29,201 bases of DNA from Chromera velia. Taxonomy: Eukaryota; Sar; Chromeraceae. The position numbers and the translations under genes are program-made. Shown in pieces: positions 10,625-24,305 of the stretch (its first letter is position 1; each line of letters opens with the position of its first letter). Location of the stretch: the NCBI GenBank assembly GCA_018398765.1, contig JAHBMJ010001563.1, forward strand, positions 1 to 29,201, given 5' to 3'. The notes under the pieces were generated by a model. The model searched no databases, was not told the DNA's origin, and saw only the letters and a program-made list of their open reading frames with translations.

Positions 10625-10632
10625 CTAAATTC

Positions 10633-11145
10633 AGACTGACTTCTGCTTCAGCACCGTGAAAACCACAGCGAAGCAACGGCGAAAAGCCTAGCAAAAAGCA
10701 TCACGTGCCAGTAACTTTACCAGAAAGGCAGCGTACAGGGATGATCTGCACGCAAAGGATGTATTCATATGGAATCAGAGAGTGCTCTGTGAATAAGAGT
10801 ACTCAGGTTAAGTGATGAACGCGCCACAGCCTGTCTAGGGGTTGATGGCATCAAGCCCATATATGGCTTCTCATGCAGAACCAGACTGCATATGGGCTAA
10901 GGAGCAAGGTCCGTGACAGAAGACAGTGGCCGTCGAGGAAAAAGAGTGAGTTTGAGAGCAAAAAACCAACTGACCATGAGGTGGGTTCGCAGAGAGACGG
11001 TTAGGTCTCGACAACAGTTGTTTGAGATCATGGGCAATGATGTCTGGCCTTTCAGGCCAACATATTGATGGAGCGATTCGTGATCATGACCGGGGAAGCA
11101 GAGCTCTACCGAGCGCTGAAGTGTGGCCGAAATAGCCGCAATCGA
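10633..11145. other. No gene recognised
   Basis: Mixed-composition sequence with only short frames. Nothing assignable on either strand. Confidence 0.4.
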
Positions 11146-11613
11146 CTAAAGGATTCTGTTTGTGTAGACGGTTAAAGAGAGCTTTGTGCAGCTATAATTG
11201 GGGTAATTAGAGCATACGCAACAGCTGGGCGTTGCGCAGTGTTGCTTACCGATCGAACAATTCTTTTTCAGCTCAAGAGGAGCACAGCTTACTACGCGAC
11301 TAGCCAAATGTTCAATACTATCCCAATAGGTGCTCTTATTGATGCACGCTTCCCTACGCACAGTCCCCACGTGTGCGATAAACAGGGAGAAGCAGCCTCT
11401 TAAGGGGGGAGGTGCCAGCGTGTTCATCATGAGCGATTGAACGGACCCGTCTCCATAGGCCTGGACGATCGGCGCGGGCGATTCTTGGTAGAAGCGAAGG
11501 ACAGGTGCTCTAGGCATAAAATGTCGTACGAAAACTTGCGCAGTCTGCGTATCTGCGCACGTATTGAGCGGAAAAAATCGCGTGACGATTTTATTTTTCG
11601 ACAATCTGAACAA
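11146..11613 (-). CDS. Hypothetical open frame, 155 codons
   Basis: The longest open frame in this interval. It encodes a Cys- and Ser-containing protein without a recognised motif. A competing plus-strand frame at 11437-11721 (94 codons, basic, R-rich) overlaps it, and neither has convincing support. The start codon choice and even the strand are uncertain. Confidence 0.2.
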   Translation of the reverse strand: MFRLSKNKIVTRFFPLNTCADTQTAQVFVRHFMPRAPVLRFYQESPAPIVQAYGDGSVQSLMMNTLAPPPLRGCFSLFIAHVGTVRREACINKSTYWDSIEHLASRVVSCAPLELKKNCSIGKQHCATPSCCVCSNYPNYSCTKLSLTVYTNRIL

Positions 11614-12656
11614 TTAATTCGATGCATGCATGCTTATAATTCGTCCGGAGTGAATTTACTTTTTGACAGAGTCGATCGCAAGTCTCTCAGTTTTCAAAAA
11701 ATCGAGACTTTGGGTGATTGACAGTGTAGATGTCACAGCTGTTACTCAAGGAATCTACTCTGACGGTCTGAGCTGCTCGTCTTGTGTTCAGACTGTCATC
11801 AATTGAACTTCGGTGTTCTGTTTATCTACCCGGTGTCTGGCGGTGGCCTCTCAATCAATCAATTTATTATTCAGTCGTTTAATCAATCGATCAGTCATCT
11901 AGCAACCCATCAACTAATCCAGTAACGGGCCTCGGGAATGAGGGTGCCCTGTGTTCTCCTCTTTCTCTTGCTTCTCGGAAAGACCTCTGCGGGTCAAAAG
12001 TGGAAGGGAGAGAAAGATGGCAGGAAGAAACGGGATGGTAATAAGCTTTCAAAGAAGCAGGAGAGACGTGAGGAGGAAAAGACTCGTCGAGACCAAACTC
12101 CAGCCATTCCGAGGTGGGCTGATTCGCCAGAGCGCCTCAATCTCTACCGCCTCGCTGAAGCATCTGGTGCGTCTTCCACCATTCTGGTCTCTGAGGGCTC
12201 AACAAAAGCGCATCTAGAAAGCCTCCGTGAGCAGATGAAGAAGCTAGACAACCTGGTGGTGCCTAGCCTCTCTGCCTCTGCTCGTCAGAAAGACAGGAAA
12301 AGCCTCACGAAGAAATACCTCGATTTAGAGGCAAAGGAAGCTGGGAAGGGAGAGGAGTCAGAAGACGAAGAGAGTGATGACTCCATGAAGTCATTTATTG
12401 TTGAAGATGAAGAAATGGTGGAGGAGGAGCAGAGCGACGACGAAGAAATTTCCGATACCGAGGCATTTACAGAGAGGCTGTCGGATGCAGGCAAAGAAAC
12501 AGACGAATTCGAGCAAAAAAGAGACCAGGCCATTAGAGAGCTGGAGCATACCATACACAAGAAGGACAAAAGACCGTCTAGGCATGAACCGAAGACCAAG
12601 AAGGACACTTCAACCGGTCAGTGGTTTTAATGATAACTTTCTTTCTGAGTGTTCTT

Positions 12657-12720
12657 TTTCTCTTTTTCTCTCTTTGTCGTTGTTTCTGTCTCTTTCTCTT
12701 TCTCTCCCATTTCCTCTCTC

Positions 12721-12766
<46 letters not shown>
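12657..12766. repeat. Pyrimidine-rich tract with CT microsatellite in an intron
   Basis: TTTCTC and CT repeats fill most of the first intron of the gene that starts at 11938. Confidence 0.9.
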
Positions 12767-12767
<1 letters not shown>

Positions 12768-13635
12768 GCATTTTGCCTCTTTTTAACTTTTTTGCTATGT
12801 TTTATAGACGTTTTTTTAATCTGTGTGTTTCTTTTTTTTGTTTCTCGTACGTCTGCAGAATCACAAACTCGCAGTGGGCGCCTGAAGAAACCTAGCATCA
12901 TCTTCCTCCTCGTCGATATCGTCTCTGTGGGAGCTGAAAGAGAACAACCCGATGGAAGAAGCCTACTGTGAAGATGTTGCGGAGGCTCTCCGCAGATCGC
13001 GGGAGTCCCTCATGGAAGATTGTGAGAGAGCGACGAGACAGGATTATCCCTCCACCCTAGGTGTATGTAGCAGTCGGGATTACCTCCCAAACCCAGGTAC
13101 TACGTGTTCGTCGTCTAGTTCTTCCCTCCAAGCAGAGCCCCACCCTTCGAAAACTGATGAAGCACAGAAGAAAATCCCACAGGGCACCAATTTGTCTGAT
13201 TCTTCACTCCAAGGAGAGCGCCTCCCTTCGAAGACTTCCGAGGTGTGGAAGAAACTTCCAGAAGGAAAGTAGGGAGAAGATTTTCTTTTTTTTGTCTTCT
13301 TGGTTTGTCTTTGTTCTCTCGCATCTGTTCGTTTGTTCTCTTACATCTGTTTCGACAGTAGACAAAGATATCTGATAAAAAACATTACTTGGTGGTCTCA
13401 GTGTGTTCTTGAAGCAGGAGAGGATTGTTTTTCTCTTATTTTCTATTCTCTGATGTACATTTTTTCAGGTAACAATCACCCTTCGAGTCCCACTTCGAAG
13501 ATAACATTGCCTCCTCCTGGTCTGGATGTGATGGACATCGTGAGAGACACCATTCACGAGACTGTCAGCCAGGCAACGGCTTCGTCTATTCGAGATTACA
13601 TGGCGTCGTCGACCATGAGTCAGTGTGTTTCTCTG

Positions 13636-13716
13636 CTTCCCCAAAATGCCTTAAAATCATTGCCACCAATCCACAATACATCCATCCTTCCATAAGTACC
13701 CCCCCCTATTTCTAAA
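13636..13716 (+). repeat. Copy 1 of the dispersed 84-bp repeat
   Basis: Begins CTTCCCCAAAATGCC, contains ACATCCATCCTTCCATAAG, a C7 run and ends TATTTCTAAA. Related copies lie at 16323, 16607, 16955 and, inverted, at 18717. This copy sits just after the donor at 13619, inside an intron. Confidence 0.85.
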
Positions 13717-14064
13717 TATTCTTTGAATAATTTCATAGATTGAAAAGAACGCAATATATATCGATTACGTGTTGTGTTTATCAGGAGAGATGCTCCGAAA
13801 TGCTTTGGCGGAAGAAGCTGAGAAGGCCTCATGAGCTGATAGTGGTTCTAGAGGTTCTCCCACTGGGGCGACATCGGGGAGAATCGCGTCGTCTAGACTT
13901 CCTCCAACAACTACTCAGCGTTCGGCAGTTAGCTCCCCCCCCCCTCCTACTCTTTCCACTCCTGCTTCCTCGCGTCCAACGGATGCCTCCCCGGTGTCAC
14001 CTGGTCAGTCTACTTAGTTCCCCTTCAGTTTCTTTAGTAGTAGTGCCGGTAGCTGTGATTTTGT

Positions 14065-14096
14065 GTCTTCTCTCTTTCTTTTTTTCTCTCTTTCTC

Positions 14097-14132
<36 letters not shown>

Positions 14133-14134
14133 GA
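14065..14134. repeat. TTTC microsatellite
   Basis: Runs of TTTC and CTTT in the intron between proposed exons 4 and 5 of the gene starting at 11938. Confidence 0.9.
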
Positions 14135-14587
14135 GAATGTGTCGACATCGTATTCTGCAGCCGGGCATCGGACCAAAATCTTCCTGTTGGTAGAAAGCGT
14201 CGGAGATGGACATGTAGCCATATACGGCGCATTATGGCGCATCTCAGAGTTCATCCGATCAACAATTGGTGGAATCTTTTCTGATTCCTCGTCCTTCTGT
14301 TCTTGTCCCTGAGCTTCAGACGAGCTCAGAGCGAAGAAACATTGGTGCTGTGATGAACAAGCGTGGACCAATTTCCGCTCTCTAGATGGCCTCGAACGTG
14401 GTCCCGGGAGATCTTGTCCGGCCGAGGATTTGCCTAATATTATTTGGGTAACAGTCGAAGTAGACCTCGAGCGCAACCCCGATGAAGAGATTCTTTTTAA
14501 GGGGTAGAGTAACAAACATGACAGACGATGAGTCTGTGGAGGGATGCATTCTTTTCTCGATTGAAAGTGTGTCCATTCGTCTTCGGT

Positions 14588-14935
14588 CTCTCTTTTACAC
14601 TTTAGGGGTCCGTATCGATGGGAGCTGATTTTTCCCCTTTCTTTGGGTCTTTTCCGTGTCACGCTCATCCTCCTCTCCATATCCTACTGCATCCTCCTGT
14701 CTTTCCATCCTTCCCAACTCTTCTCAATGCCTGTGTGGCTTCAGTCAAGAGAATCTCTCTTTTGCAATTCAGGGGTCCGTATCGATGGGAGTTCATTTGT
14801 CCCCTTTCTCTGGTTCTTTTCCGTGTCACACTCGTCTTTCTCTCCATATCTTACAGAATCCTCTTGTCGTTCTATCCCTCCCCTCTCTTCTCCATCCGTG
14901 TGTGATTTCAGTTAAGAGAATCTCTCATGTTTTCT
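14588..14935. repeat. Two-copy tandem repeat, 167-bp period
   Basis: AGGGGTCCGTATCGATGGGAG occurs in near-identical context at 14604 and 14771, followed in both by TTTTCCGTGTCAC, CTCTCCATATC and a Ser-codon-rich pyrimidine stretch, and both copies end near AAGAGAATCTCTC. The copies differ at scattered sites, so the duplication is not recent. Open frames here are products of the pyrimidine bias. Confidence 0.8.
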
Positions 14936-15036
14936 TGGTAGCTCCTATCTGTGGAGACCATAATCAGAGAGAAGAAATGGAAGGACAGAAATCGAAGCGT
15001 AAAATCGCTTTAGATTCTTTTCAAGTTAAATTTTAA

Positions 15037-15700
15037 ATGAAAACGATATCGACGGACTCTAGCTATAAAATATTACTAGGGTTTTCTAGTATTTTAGAGT
15101 GGAGAGACGTTAAAAAGCGATTTAAGAATTGACTATTCATATTTCATCTATTTTTTAGTAAATTTATCGACATCTAATTAAGCGATTTCAAAGGTTCTCG
15201 CTTCTTTTAGGATAAAATTATTGAAGTAGGGATTATAAGTCAATATAGGCTTTTCTTCTAAACGTTTCTAGTATACGTCTTAAAGATGCTATTATAATGT
15301 ATCTTTAGTTTAATTAGGATATCAGGTTACAAGGTTGACTAAGAATCTCGAGAATTAGAACTTAATAAAATATAAAGCCTAAATTTTTAAGAATTAGTAA
15401 TTAGAAATCTCTAGTAAAAGCAATAAAATACATCGTGATAGTATAGAGTTTGAATTACTAGATATTCTTAGGTGGTTTAGACCAACTGTTTTCTCTTTGT
15501 TATATTGGTATCATGATTTTAATAACTAATATTATTCACTTTGTAATATCATCATAGATGTTCATTAATTAACTGATTACGAAATTTTGTAACTCTGTAG
15601 GGCTTTGAAGGAGGTATTTACCTAAAAAGACAGAGAGACCATGGTGGACTAAAGAGTCTAGAGAACGACCTTTGACGGAGGTTCCTACATGGGAGGCAAA
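15037..15700. other. AT-rich intergenic stretch
   Basis: AT-rich, without coding frames. Near its right end GAGACCATGG occurs twice (about 15634 and 15700), each followed by a similar ACTAA...AGTC block, a small direct repeat. Confidence 0.5.
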
Positions 15701-15762
15701 TGAGACCATGGAGTACTAAGAGTCGGTGGGGGTGGGGGACTCAGAATGGTGGGTGGCGGAGT

Positions 15763-16724
15763 CTATAGGGTTGCCGGCGAGATCTTCGGCTGTTTTATGA
15801 GGTTCAGCAGTTGCTCGGGAACCTCCCGAATGACCTCTGCTCCAATGTCCGCGAGTCTCATTTTCTCCCTCTCCCTGTACATCTCTCGAAGTTGCTCGGG
15901 CACCTGTGTGATGGTGGTCATCGCCGACGACTCGATTGTTAACTTCACCTGCGGAGGAGGAGGTGGAGACAGTGGTGGCAGAGGAGCTGGTTCTGGAACC
16001 GTTCCACAAGGATACCTTCGGGCATTGGAATGGAGATCCTCTGCTCTCTTCCTTTTCTCGTCTCTCTCCTTCTCCAATTCCTCTTCCTCATTGACAACAA
16101 ATTCAGCTGCAAACTTCCACTCGTTGAAGAGCTTAGCCTCTTCGGTTGCTTTTCACTCTTCTTCTCTCAGCTGCTTCTTTTTTTCGGCAACAACTTCTCT
16201 TGCTGCTTCTTTCTACAGGTTCTCCTCGTGGACAACAGCATCAACTTCCGGTGTCCTCCTGTAATCCACATCAGCAGAGAGCGAAAGAGTAAATGACAGA
16301 TAAGGAGAAAGAGCGAGAGACATTAAAATCACTGTCACCAATCCACCATACATCCATCCTTCCATAAGCACCCCCCCCTATTTCTAAACCAAACAGACAG
16401 GCAGACGGATACGGACAGAGAGACAGACAGACAGACAGACGAATGCGACAGAGAGACACAGAGACAGACAGACAGAGAGACAGACAGACAGATGGACACA
16501 CAGACATATAGACAGGCAGACAGACAGACAGACAGACAGAGGAAGAGTCAGACAGACAGACAGACGAACAGATAGATAGATGAACAGACAGACAGACGGA
16601 CAGTAAGGTTCCCCAAAATGCCTTAAAATCACTGTCACCAATCCACTATACATCCATCCTTCCATAAGCACCCCCCCCAATTTCTAAACCCAACAGACAG
16701 GCAGACGGACACGAACAGAAAGAC

Positions 16725-16756
<32 letters not shown>

Positions 16757-16801
16757 GAACAGACAGACAGAGAGACAGACAGAACAGAGAGACAGAGAGA
16801 C

Positions 16802-16838
<37 letters not shown>

Positions 16839-17070
16839 TATAGACAGGCAGACAGGCAGACAGACAGACAGACAGACAGAGGGAGAGTCAGACAGACAGA
16901 CAGACAGACAGACGAACAGACAGATAGACGAACAGACAGACAGACGGACAGTAAGGTTCCCCAAAATGCCTTAAAATCACTGCCACCAATCCACAATACA
17001 TCCATCCTTCCATAAGCACCCCCCCCTATTTCCAAACCAAACAGACAGGCAGACGGACACGGACAGAGAA

Positions 17071-17102
<32 letters not shown>

Positions 17103-18575
17103 AGGGAAAGACAGACAGACAGACAGACGAACAGACAGACAGAGAGACAGACAGACGGACAGACAGACAGAGAGACGGACAGACAGCCAGCCAGCCAGAC
17201 AGCCAGACAGACAGACAGAGAGAGAGAGACTGACAGAGAGAGAGACAGACAGACAGACAGACACACAGACAGGCAGACAGACAGATAGACGAACAGACAA
17301 ACTGATGAACAGACAGACAGGCAGACAGACAGACAGACAGACAGACAGGTGCCGAGATAAATAAACACCCAATTGGACACAGAGGAAAAGAAACAGAATA
17401 AACAGACAGACTGACGTACAGATAATCAAAAGCAGACAGACAAAAAAACCACTCTCCACTACCGCCACCTCTAGTGGGTGGGTTCGCAACAATCAAAAGC
17501 AGACAGACAAAGAGACCACTCTCCGCTACCACCACCTCTAGTGGGGGGGTTCGCAAACAAACAGACAGACAATCGGATAGACGTTCAGAGACAAAGAGAG
17601 ACAGACGACCTACCTGATGACTCTGAAGGTGAACCTTCTTGCTGCCTCCCAGAATGCTTCCCAGACGTTGCGATCAAATTCTCGCCTCCATTCACACTCA
17701 TCGAGACTCTGTTGGAGTGTGTCCTTGCCAAAGCGTCTTCATGGAACAAAGGCCTTGACCACTCTCCAAGTTGCCTCAATTGTGTTCATATGGACATCGG
17801 TCTGTCTGTCGCAGAACCACTTCTTGTGGCACACTGTGTCATAATAGGCAAAGTGTCTTCTCGCCGGCTTCTCTGTAGCCACCCATTCATCTGAAAAGTA
17901 GCAAGATTTGCCGTCTACGTTTTTCTGCATGAATTCTCCCAGGGTCTCCTGATCCCTGTGTTTCACAACTGACAGACGCACTCGCTTTCTCGTACCTCTC
18001 TCCACTGCTCCAACTACCCATCCTCCCCCCTTCAGTCGCCTCCCTCGATTGTTTTTTCTTTTCGAGAACATGTTCTCGTCTCCTTCTACTGTTTCCCCTT
18101 CCCCCCCGATCTTGTCTTTTTTCCTGATCTCCTGAATATCAGCTGAAATAATTTTTCGAAACAGGTCGAACATCCTCGTGATCGTTGGGCCACTTACGTA
18201 GCCCTCAGCTTCTACAGAGGAAAAGGTGTCTCCTTTGAGGAACTTGTACGCGAGCATCACGAAGTGTACATAGGACAGTGGAGAACCGTTCGCAATCGTT
18301 CCCGATCTCTTTGATACCGAGGTGCCGTGTCTTGGACATCTCTTTCGACGGCATCTCCAGAAGAATGGCTTATCAGAGACCTTTGTCATTGGATGACAGT
18401 CGCTGTCTGTCTTGTAACCACAAAGTGGGACTTTAAGGAGAAGTCCTTTTTCAACAAGAAACGATCAACAGCGTTCTTCTGCTACTGTGTCGTTAAAGAG
18501 AAGAGCTTAGACAGCCGACTTGATTGGGTCTTCCTTCATTTTCGGAAGGACCCCTGCTCTGTGTCTTCTCCGCAT
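15763..18575 (-). pseudogene. Merlin (IS1016/ISXO2-like) transposase with coiled-coil exon
   Basis: Exon 1 (about 18575-17614) shows a small zinc-binding N-terminal part (CGYKTDSDC, FFWRCRRKRC) and the DDE core of the ISXO2/Merlin family: VEGDENMF (first Asp), VVGAVERG, FSDEW (second Asp), and HMNTIEATW (final Glu). A GTAGGT donor follows at 17613, and an acceptor (GGATTACAG) at 16259 opens exon 2 (16258-15763). The phases match exactly (2 + 1). Exon 2 encodes a charged coiled coil (EEEELEKERDEKRKRAED), a Pro-rich linker and a helical tail with VPEQLREMYREREKM. Stops occur at 18507 (TAA), 18465 (TGA), 17739 (TGA), 16213 (TAG) and 16153 (TGA). The transposase identity is firm; the coiled-coil fusion is inferred from phase and shared frame. 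Confidence 0.75.
16323..17600. repeat. Higher-order array: 84-bp unit plus ACAG/GACA microsatellite, three rounds
   Basis: Three copies of the dispersed unit (16323-16390, 16607-16690, 16955-17036) are each followed by about 200-550 bases of ACAG-type tetranucleotide repeat. The unit reads GGTTCCCCAAAATGCC, TAAAATCACTG(T/C)CACCAATCCAC, ACATCCATCCTTCCATAAG, C8, ATTTCTAAACC. The composite repeats every 300-350 bases. The array lies in the proposed Merlin intron. Confidence 0.9.
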
Positions 18576-18716
18576 GGTTTTGAAAACCAGGTCAGACACT
18601 GGTTGGCCTCAAGCGAAACGGACTCGGTCTATCTGTAAACAATCTGAAATGTGGACACTGAAGGCTGCCGTCAGTGATAGAGAAATCTCTTAGTCGTCGT
18701 GGTCTTTGTTTTCTTT

Positions 18717-18799
18717 GGGTTTAGAAATAGGGGGGGATGCTTATAGAAGGATGGATGTATGGTGGATTGGTGACAGTGATTTTAAAGCATTTTGGGGAA
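18717..18799 (-). repeat. Copy 5 of the dispersed 84-bp repeat, inverted
   Basis: Reverse-complement match to the unit at 16607-16690: starts GGGTTTAGAAATAG, includes a G7 run, GAAGGATGGATGTATGG and TTTGGGGAAG. It lies just beyond the start of the Merlin transposase relic. Confidence 0.85.
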
Positions 18800-19380
18800 G
18801 CAGTGGTTTTTTGGTTCTTCACGCGCGTTTGGTGCGCATGGATGGTGGTGGGGCGTGCATGGTTTTTGTAGTGGAGCACCTGTTTGATTTATACCAGATT
18901 CACCCATACTTTGCCCACTTTCGCACTGCCTTCCGGGGCTGCCCGTGTATGCATTTCTCTGCCGTCTCTTTTCTGGCTGGAGAGATCGTGCAAAGTCGAG
19001 GCAGGGGGAGATCTTGGGTCACAGCTTAAGTGACCAAATGGGGGTCTCCAAAGTTGCTGATTACATCTTTGAGGTCAGGGGGGTCCATAGAACAGCCTTT
19101 TCCATCAAATTTTTATTGGAGTGATAAGAACTGAAAGATTTGCCCATCCGTCTCCCTGCATGCCCCTCTGTCCATATGTGTTGCTTTCTTCTTTCTGCAG
19201 GGCATCCACCAGACCGTCCACCCAGGAGGCTGATGACTCTTTTCTTTCTCTAGGTTAGATTGAGGAATCCTGAGCTGTAACTGAGGCAGTGCACGCTTCT
19301 TGTAGGCTGCAATGCATGAGTGCCCCCTCACTTTTGGGCAGGCTCTTTACATCGATTTATCTGGAGTTTTTTCAAACTTG
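18800..19380. other. No gene recognised
   Basis: Between the Merlin relic and the GC-rich island. Short frames only on both strands, and no motif assigned. Confidence 0.4.
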
Positions 19381-19454
19381 GTATGTTTAGGTGGAGGACC
19401 CGAAACCCCGGTGGGCAAAGTATGGTGAAATATACGGTAGGTCAAGCGCGGACA

Positions 19455-19540
19455 GAAAGCCTGCGCGATGCCTGCGCGCGCGTGCGCGCGGGCCGCGGGT
19501 CGGACCCTCCCGGCGCGCGGGCCGCCGCGCTAAGACTGCC
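19455..19540. other. GC-rich island upstream of the WD40-like gene
   Basis: An abrupt GC-rich block of alternating GCGCGC and GGGCC words about 300 bases before the ATG at 19833. It could be promoter-associated or a transposon remnant; a similar block lies inside the hAT-like element near 26850-26940. Confidence 0.5.
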
Positions 19541-19832
19541 AAACATGCAGTGCCAGTCTCTTCCCCCATCTTCCCCCATTCTTCCCCAAAGTCGAACAGA
19601 CACTGCGACAGTGACTTGTGTCAACATTCTCTTGTCATTCCTCTGCCAGTCCTAGGTGCATTTTTTGGTGACCTCACGCAAAGCCTGTTTTGAGCAGCTC
19701 GTACGTCTGAGTGCCCTTTTGAGCGCATTCCGAGGCGCTTTCTGAAGCCGTCTCCTCCTAAGCACTGCTTTCTGTGACGCCGACTGCCTGTCGAAAGTTA
19801 AATTTCAGTTGCATTTTTTTTTCGTCTCCACC

Positions 19833-22694
<2,862 letters not shown>

Positions 22695-22700
22695 TTGGGT

Positions 22701-24078
22701 GTAAGTCACTGACTGTATACAGGGAAAGAAGTGGAATGGAGTTGGATCTTTTGTTTCTCTCTCTGTCTCTTTGTCTGCCTGTCTGTTTCTCTCTCTTCCT
22801 TTGTAAGGAAAAAGAAGCAAAAAAGAAAAGAAAAAGTCATACAGTCTGTCTGCCTGTGTGTTAGTCTGTTTGCTGCTTCTTCCGTCGTTCTTTCCTTCAT
22901 GTATTCACTCATTCATCCACTCATTCGTTCCTATCAAGCATATCCGGGAAGAGAATATCTCCTCTCTTCCCGCCGTGCAAGAAGAGAAAAAAGAGTGGTG
23001 TCTCTCGTGTTCTCTGCGTAAAGGGAGTGCGCTGGCGCGAGCGGATACTCTTTCGGTTCTCTTCCGGCGTGAAGAGCTTCTTTCTTTTTGATCGTTTCTC
23101 TTTTTCGTGCCTCGCGCTCTTTCCGTCAAAGGTGAGAGCTGTCTTTTCTCCCCCTTCTGGACATCTCTCTCGACACCCCTTCCCTCTGTTTTGTGTGCAC
23201 GTCCATTGCGTCATTCGAGATGCACGCATTTGATGTCTCAATAGAAATATGAATATTTTCCTCCATCCGTCGTGCAGTTCCCCTACATCGACCAGGAGTT
23301 GTGGGGCCACCCCGCTTGGGGCAGGGGGGTGGAAGACAAGTACATCGCCAGCCTGGAAACTTTCATAGAGGGTAGGGGTAGGCTGGTTGGAGGAGAGAGG
23401 AAGAAGAAGGAAACGGGCGCGACGTCCTTCGTTGGGACTCCTACGGACAAAGACGAAGAAAGTGACGGGGCCGATAAAATGTGCGAGGAGGGGGGCCCAC
23501 AGCGCGAGACACACAGAGTGACTGCCGAGAGAGGCGGACAGAGGGGCGAGAGAGACACCGGGTTTATAGAAACGGGTATGGGGACTCGTCGACTTGTCGG
23601 GTGAGTGCCTTGATCAGAAAGAGGAATGCATGAATGAAGGCCTGTGCAGGAATTTACCCAGAGGGCAGAGTTCAATCTGGTTACTCTGTACGTGTTGTTG
23701 CTTTTTGTAAAGGGCACTCTCCCCTCCTCGTTTCCTCCCGGTTGCCTCTGAGTATGCACCTCTGGCTCCCTGCCTCGATTTGAAAGGAAGGTTGGTTCCC
23801 CTGCTGCGGACATCCATACACCCGTTTGTGCAATCATCTACAGTGCTCGGCAACTCAGATCAGATCATCAACGTGTGCTGTGTCCCTCTCCTCCTCCCTT
23901 CCTGTCTGCGTGTTTCCCCTTTTCTCCCCCCCGCCCATCCCCCACGCTGTCCCTTCTCTTCTCTTCTCTTCTACAGAGTCCAAAAGATGCCCCCGCAGTT
24001 CTGCCAGGCACTCGGAGGACCCCCCACAGGCGCAGAGGACCTCAAGAACTCTCTGAGAAGGGCAGAGCCGAGATTTCC
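22701..24078 (+). CDS. Possible extra exons of the WD40-like gene
   Basis: A strong donor (GTAAGT) lies at 22701, six bases after the TAG at 22692. An acceptor (CGTGCAG) at 23277 opens a stretch beginning FPYIDQELWGHPAWGRG, which would join in phase 0 if the TAG were read through. That stretch stays open to a GTGAGT donor at 23601. The next acceptor (TCTACAG) at 23976 joins in phase to VQKMPPQFCQALGGPP and reaches a GTCAGT donor at 24079. Either these are exons of a separate gene or splice form, or the TAG is a mutation or sequencing error. Confidence 0.35.
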
Positions 24079-24149
24079 GTCAGTCAGTCAGCTTGTCTGT
24101 CTCTCTGGTTTTGTGCCTATCCCTGTGTCTCTCTGCCTCTCCCTCTGCC

Positions 24150-24195
24150 CCTCTCTCTCTCTCTCCCCCCCCCTCTCTCTCTCTCTCTCTCTCTG

Positions 24196-24248
<53 letters not shown>

Positions 24249-24305
24249 CCGTGTCCGTGTCCGTGTCCGTGTCCGTGTCCGTGTCCGTGTCCGTGTCCGT
24301 CCGTC
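24150..24305. repeat. CT microsatellite followed by GTGTCC hexamer repeat
   Basis: CT dinucleotides pass into about nine tandem copies of GTGTCC. Neighbouring frames encode repetitive Ser/Leu or Thr/Asp peptides and are not genes. Confidence 0.95.

Larger units (their letters stand above)
11938..14312 (+). pseudogene. Multi-exon gene of unknown function, disrupted
   Basis: Exon 1 (11938-12616) encodes a possible N-terminal signal sequence (MRVPCVLLFLLLLGKTSAG), then a long charged, coiled-coil-prone region with acidic tracts (VEDEEMVEEEQSDDEE). GTCAGT donors occur at 12617, 13619 and 14004. Likely exon 2 (from 12859) continues as TRSGRLKKPS, but the open Ser-rich frame after it lies one base off, suggesting a single-base indel near 12894-12898. 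Exon 2 then holds two copies of an SSLQxExxPSKTxExxKKxPxG repeat and ends at a TAG at 13270. Exon 3 is 13469-13618. Exon 4 (13785-14003) joins it in phase but has TGA at 13832. Exon 5 (from 14161) is weak. The junction between exons 2 and 3 is out of phase. The acidic/basic make-up suggests a chromatin-type protein, which conflicts with the signal peptide. Confidence 0.45.

Noticed and set aside
16384-17556. Long minus-strand open frames rich in Cys, Leu, Ser and Val
   Set aside because: They are translations of the CTGT tetranucleotide array in several frames; no start context or domain.
2065-18575. Reassigned stop codons (alternative genetic code)
   Set aside because: All three stop codons interrupt the relics, there is also a frameshift, and the best host gene has 529 codons in one exon with none of them.
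24236-24305. Telomeric repeat
   Set aside because: The GTGTCC hexamer does not match known telomere repeats and is internal, next to a CT microsatellite.
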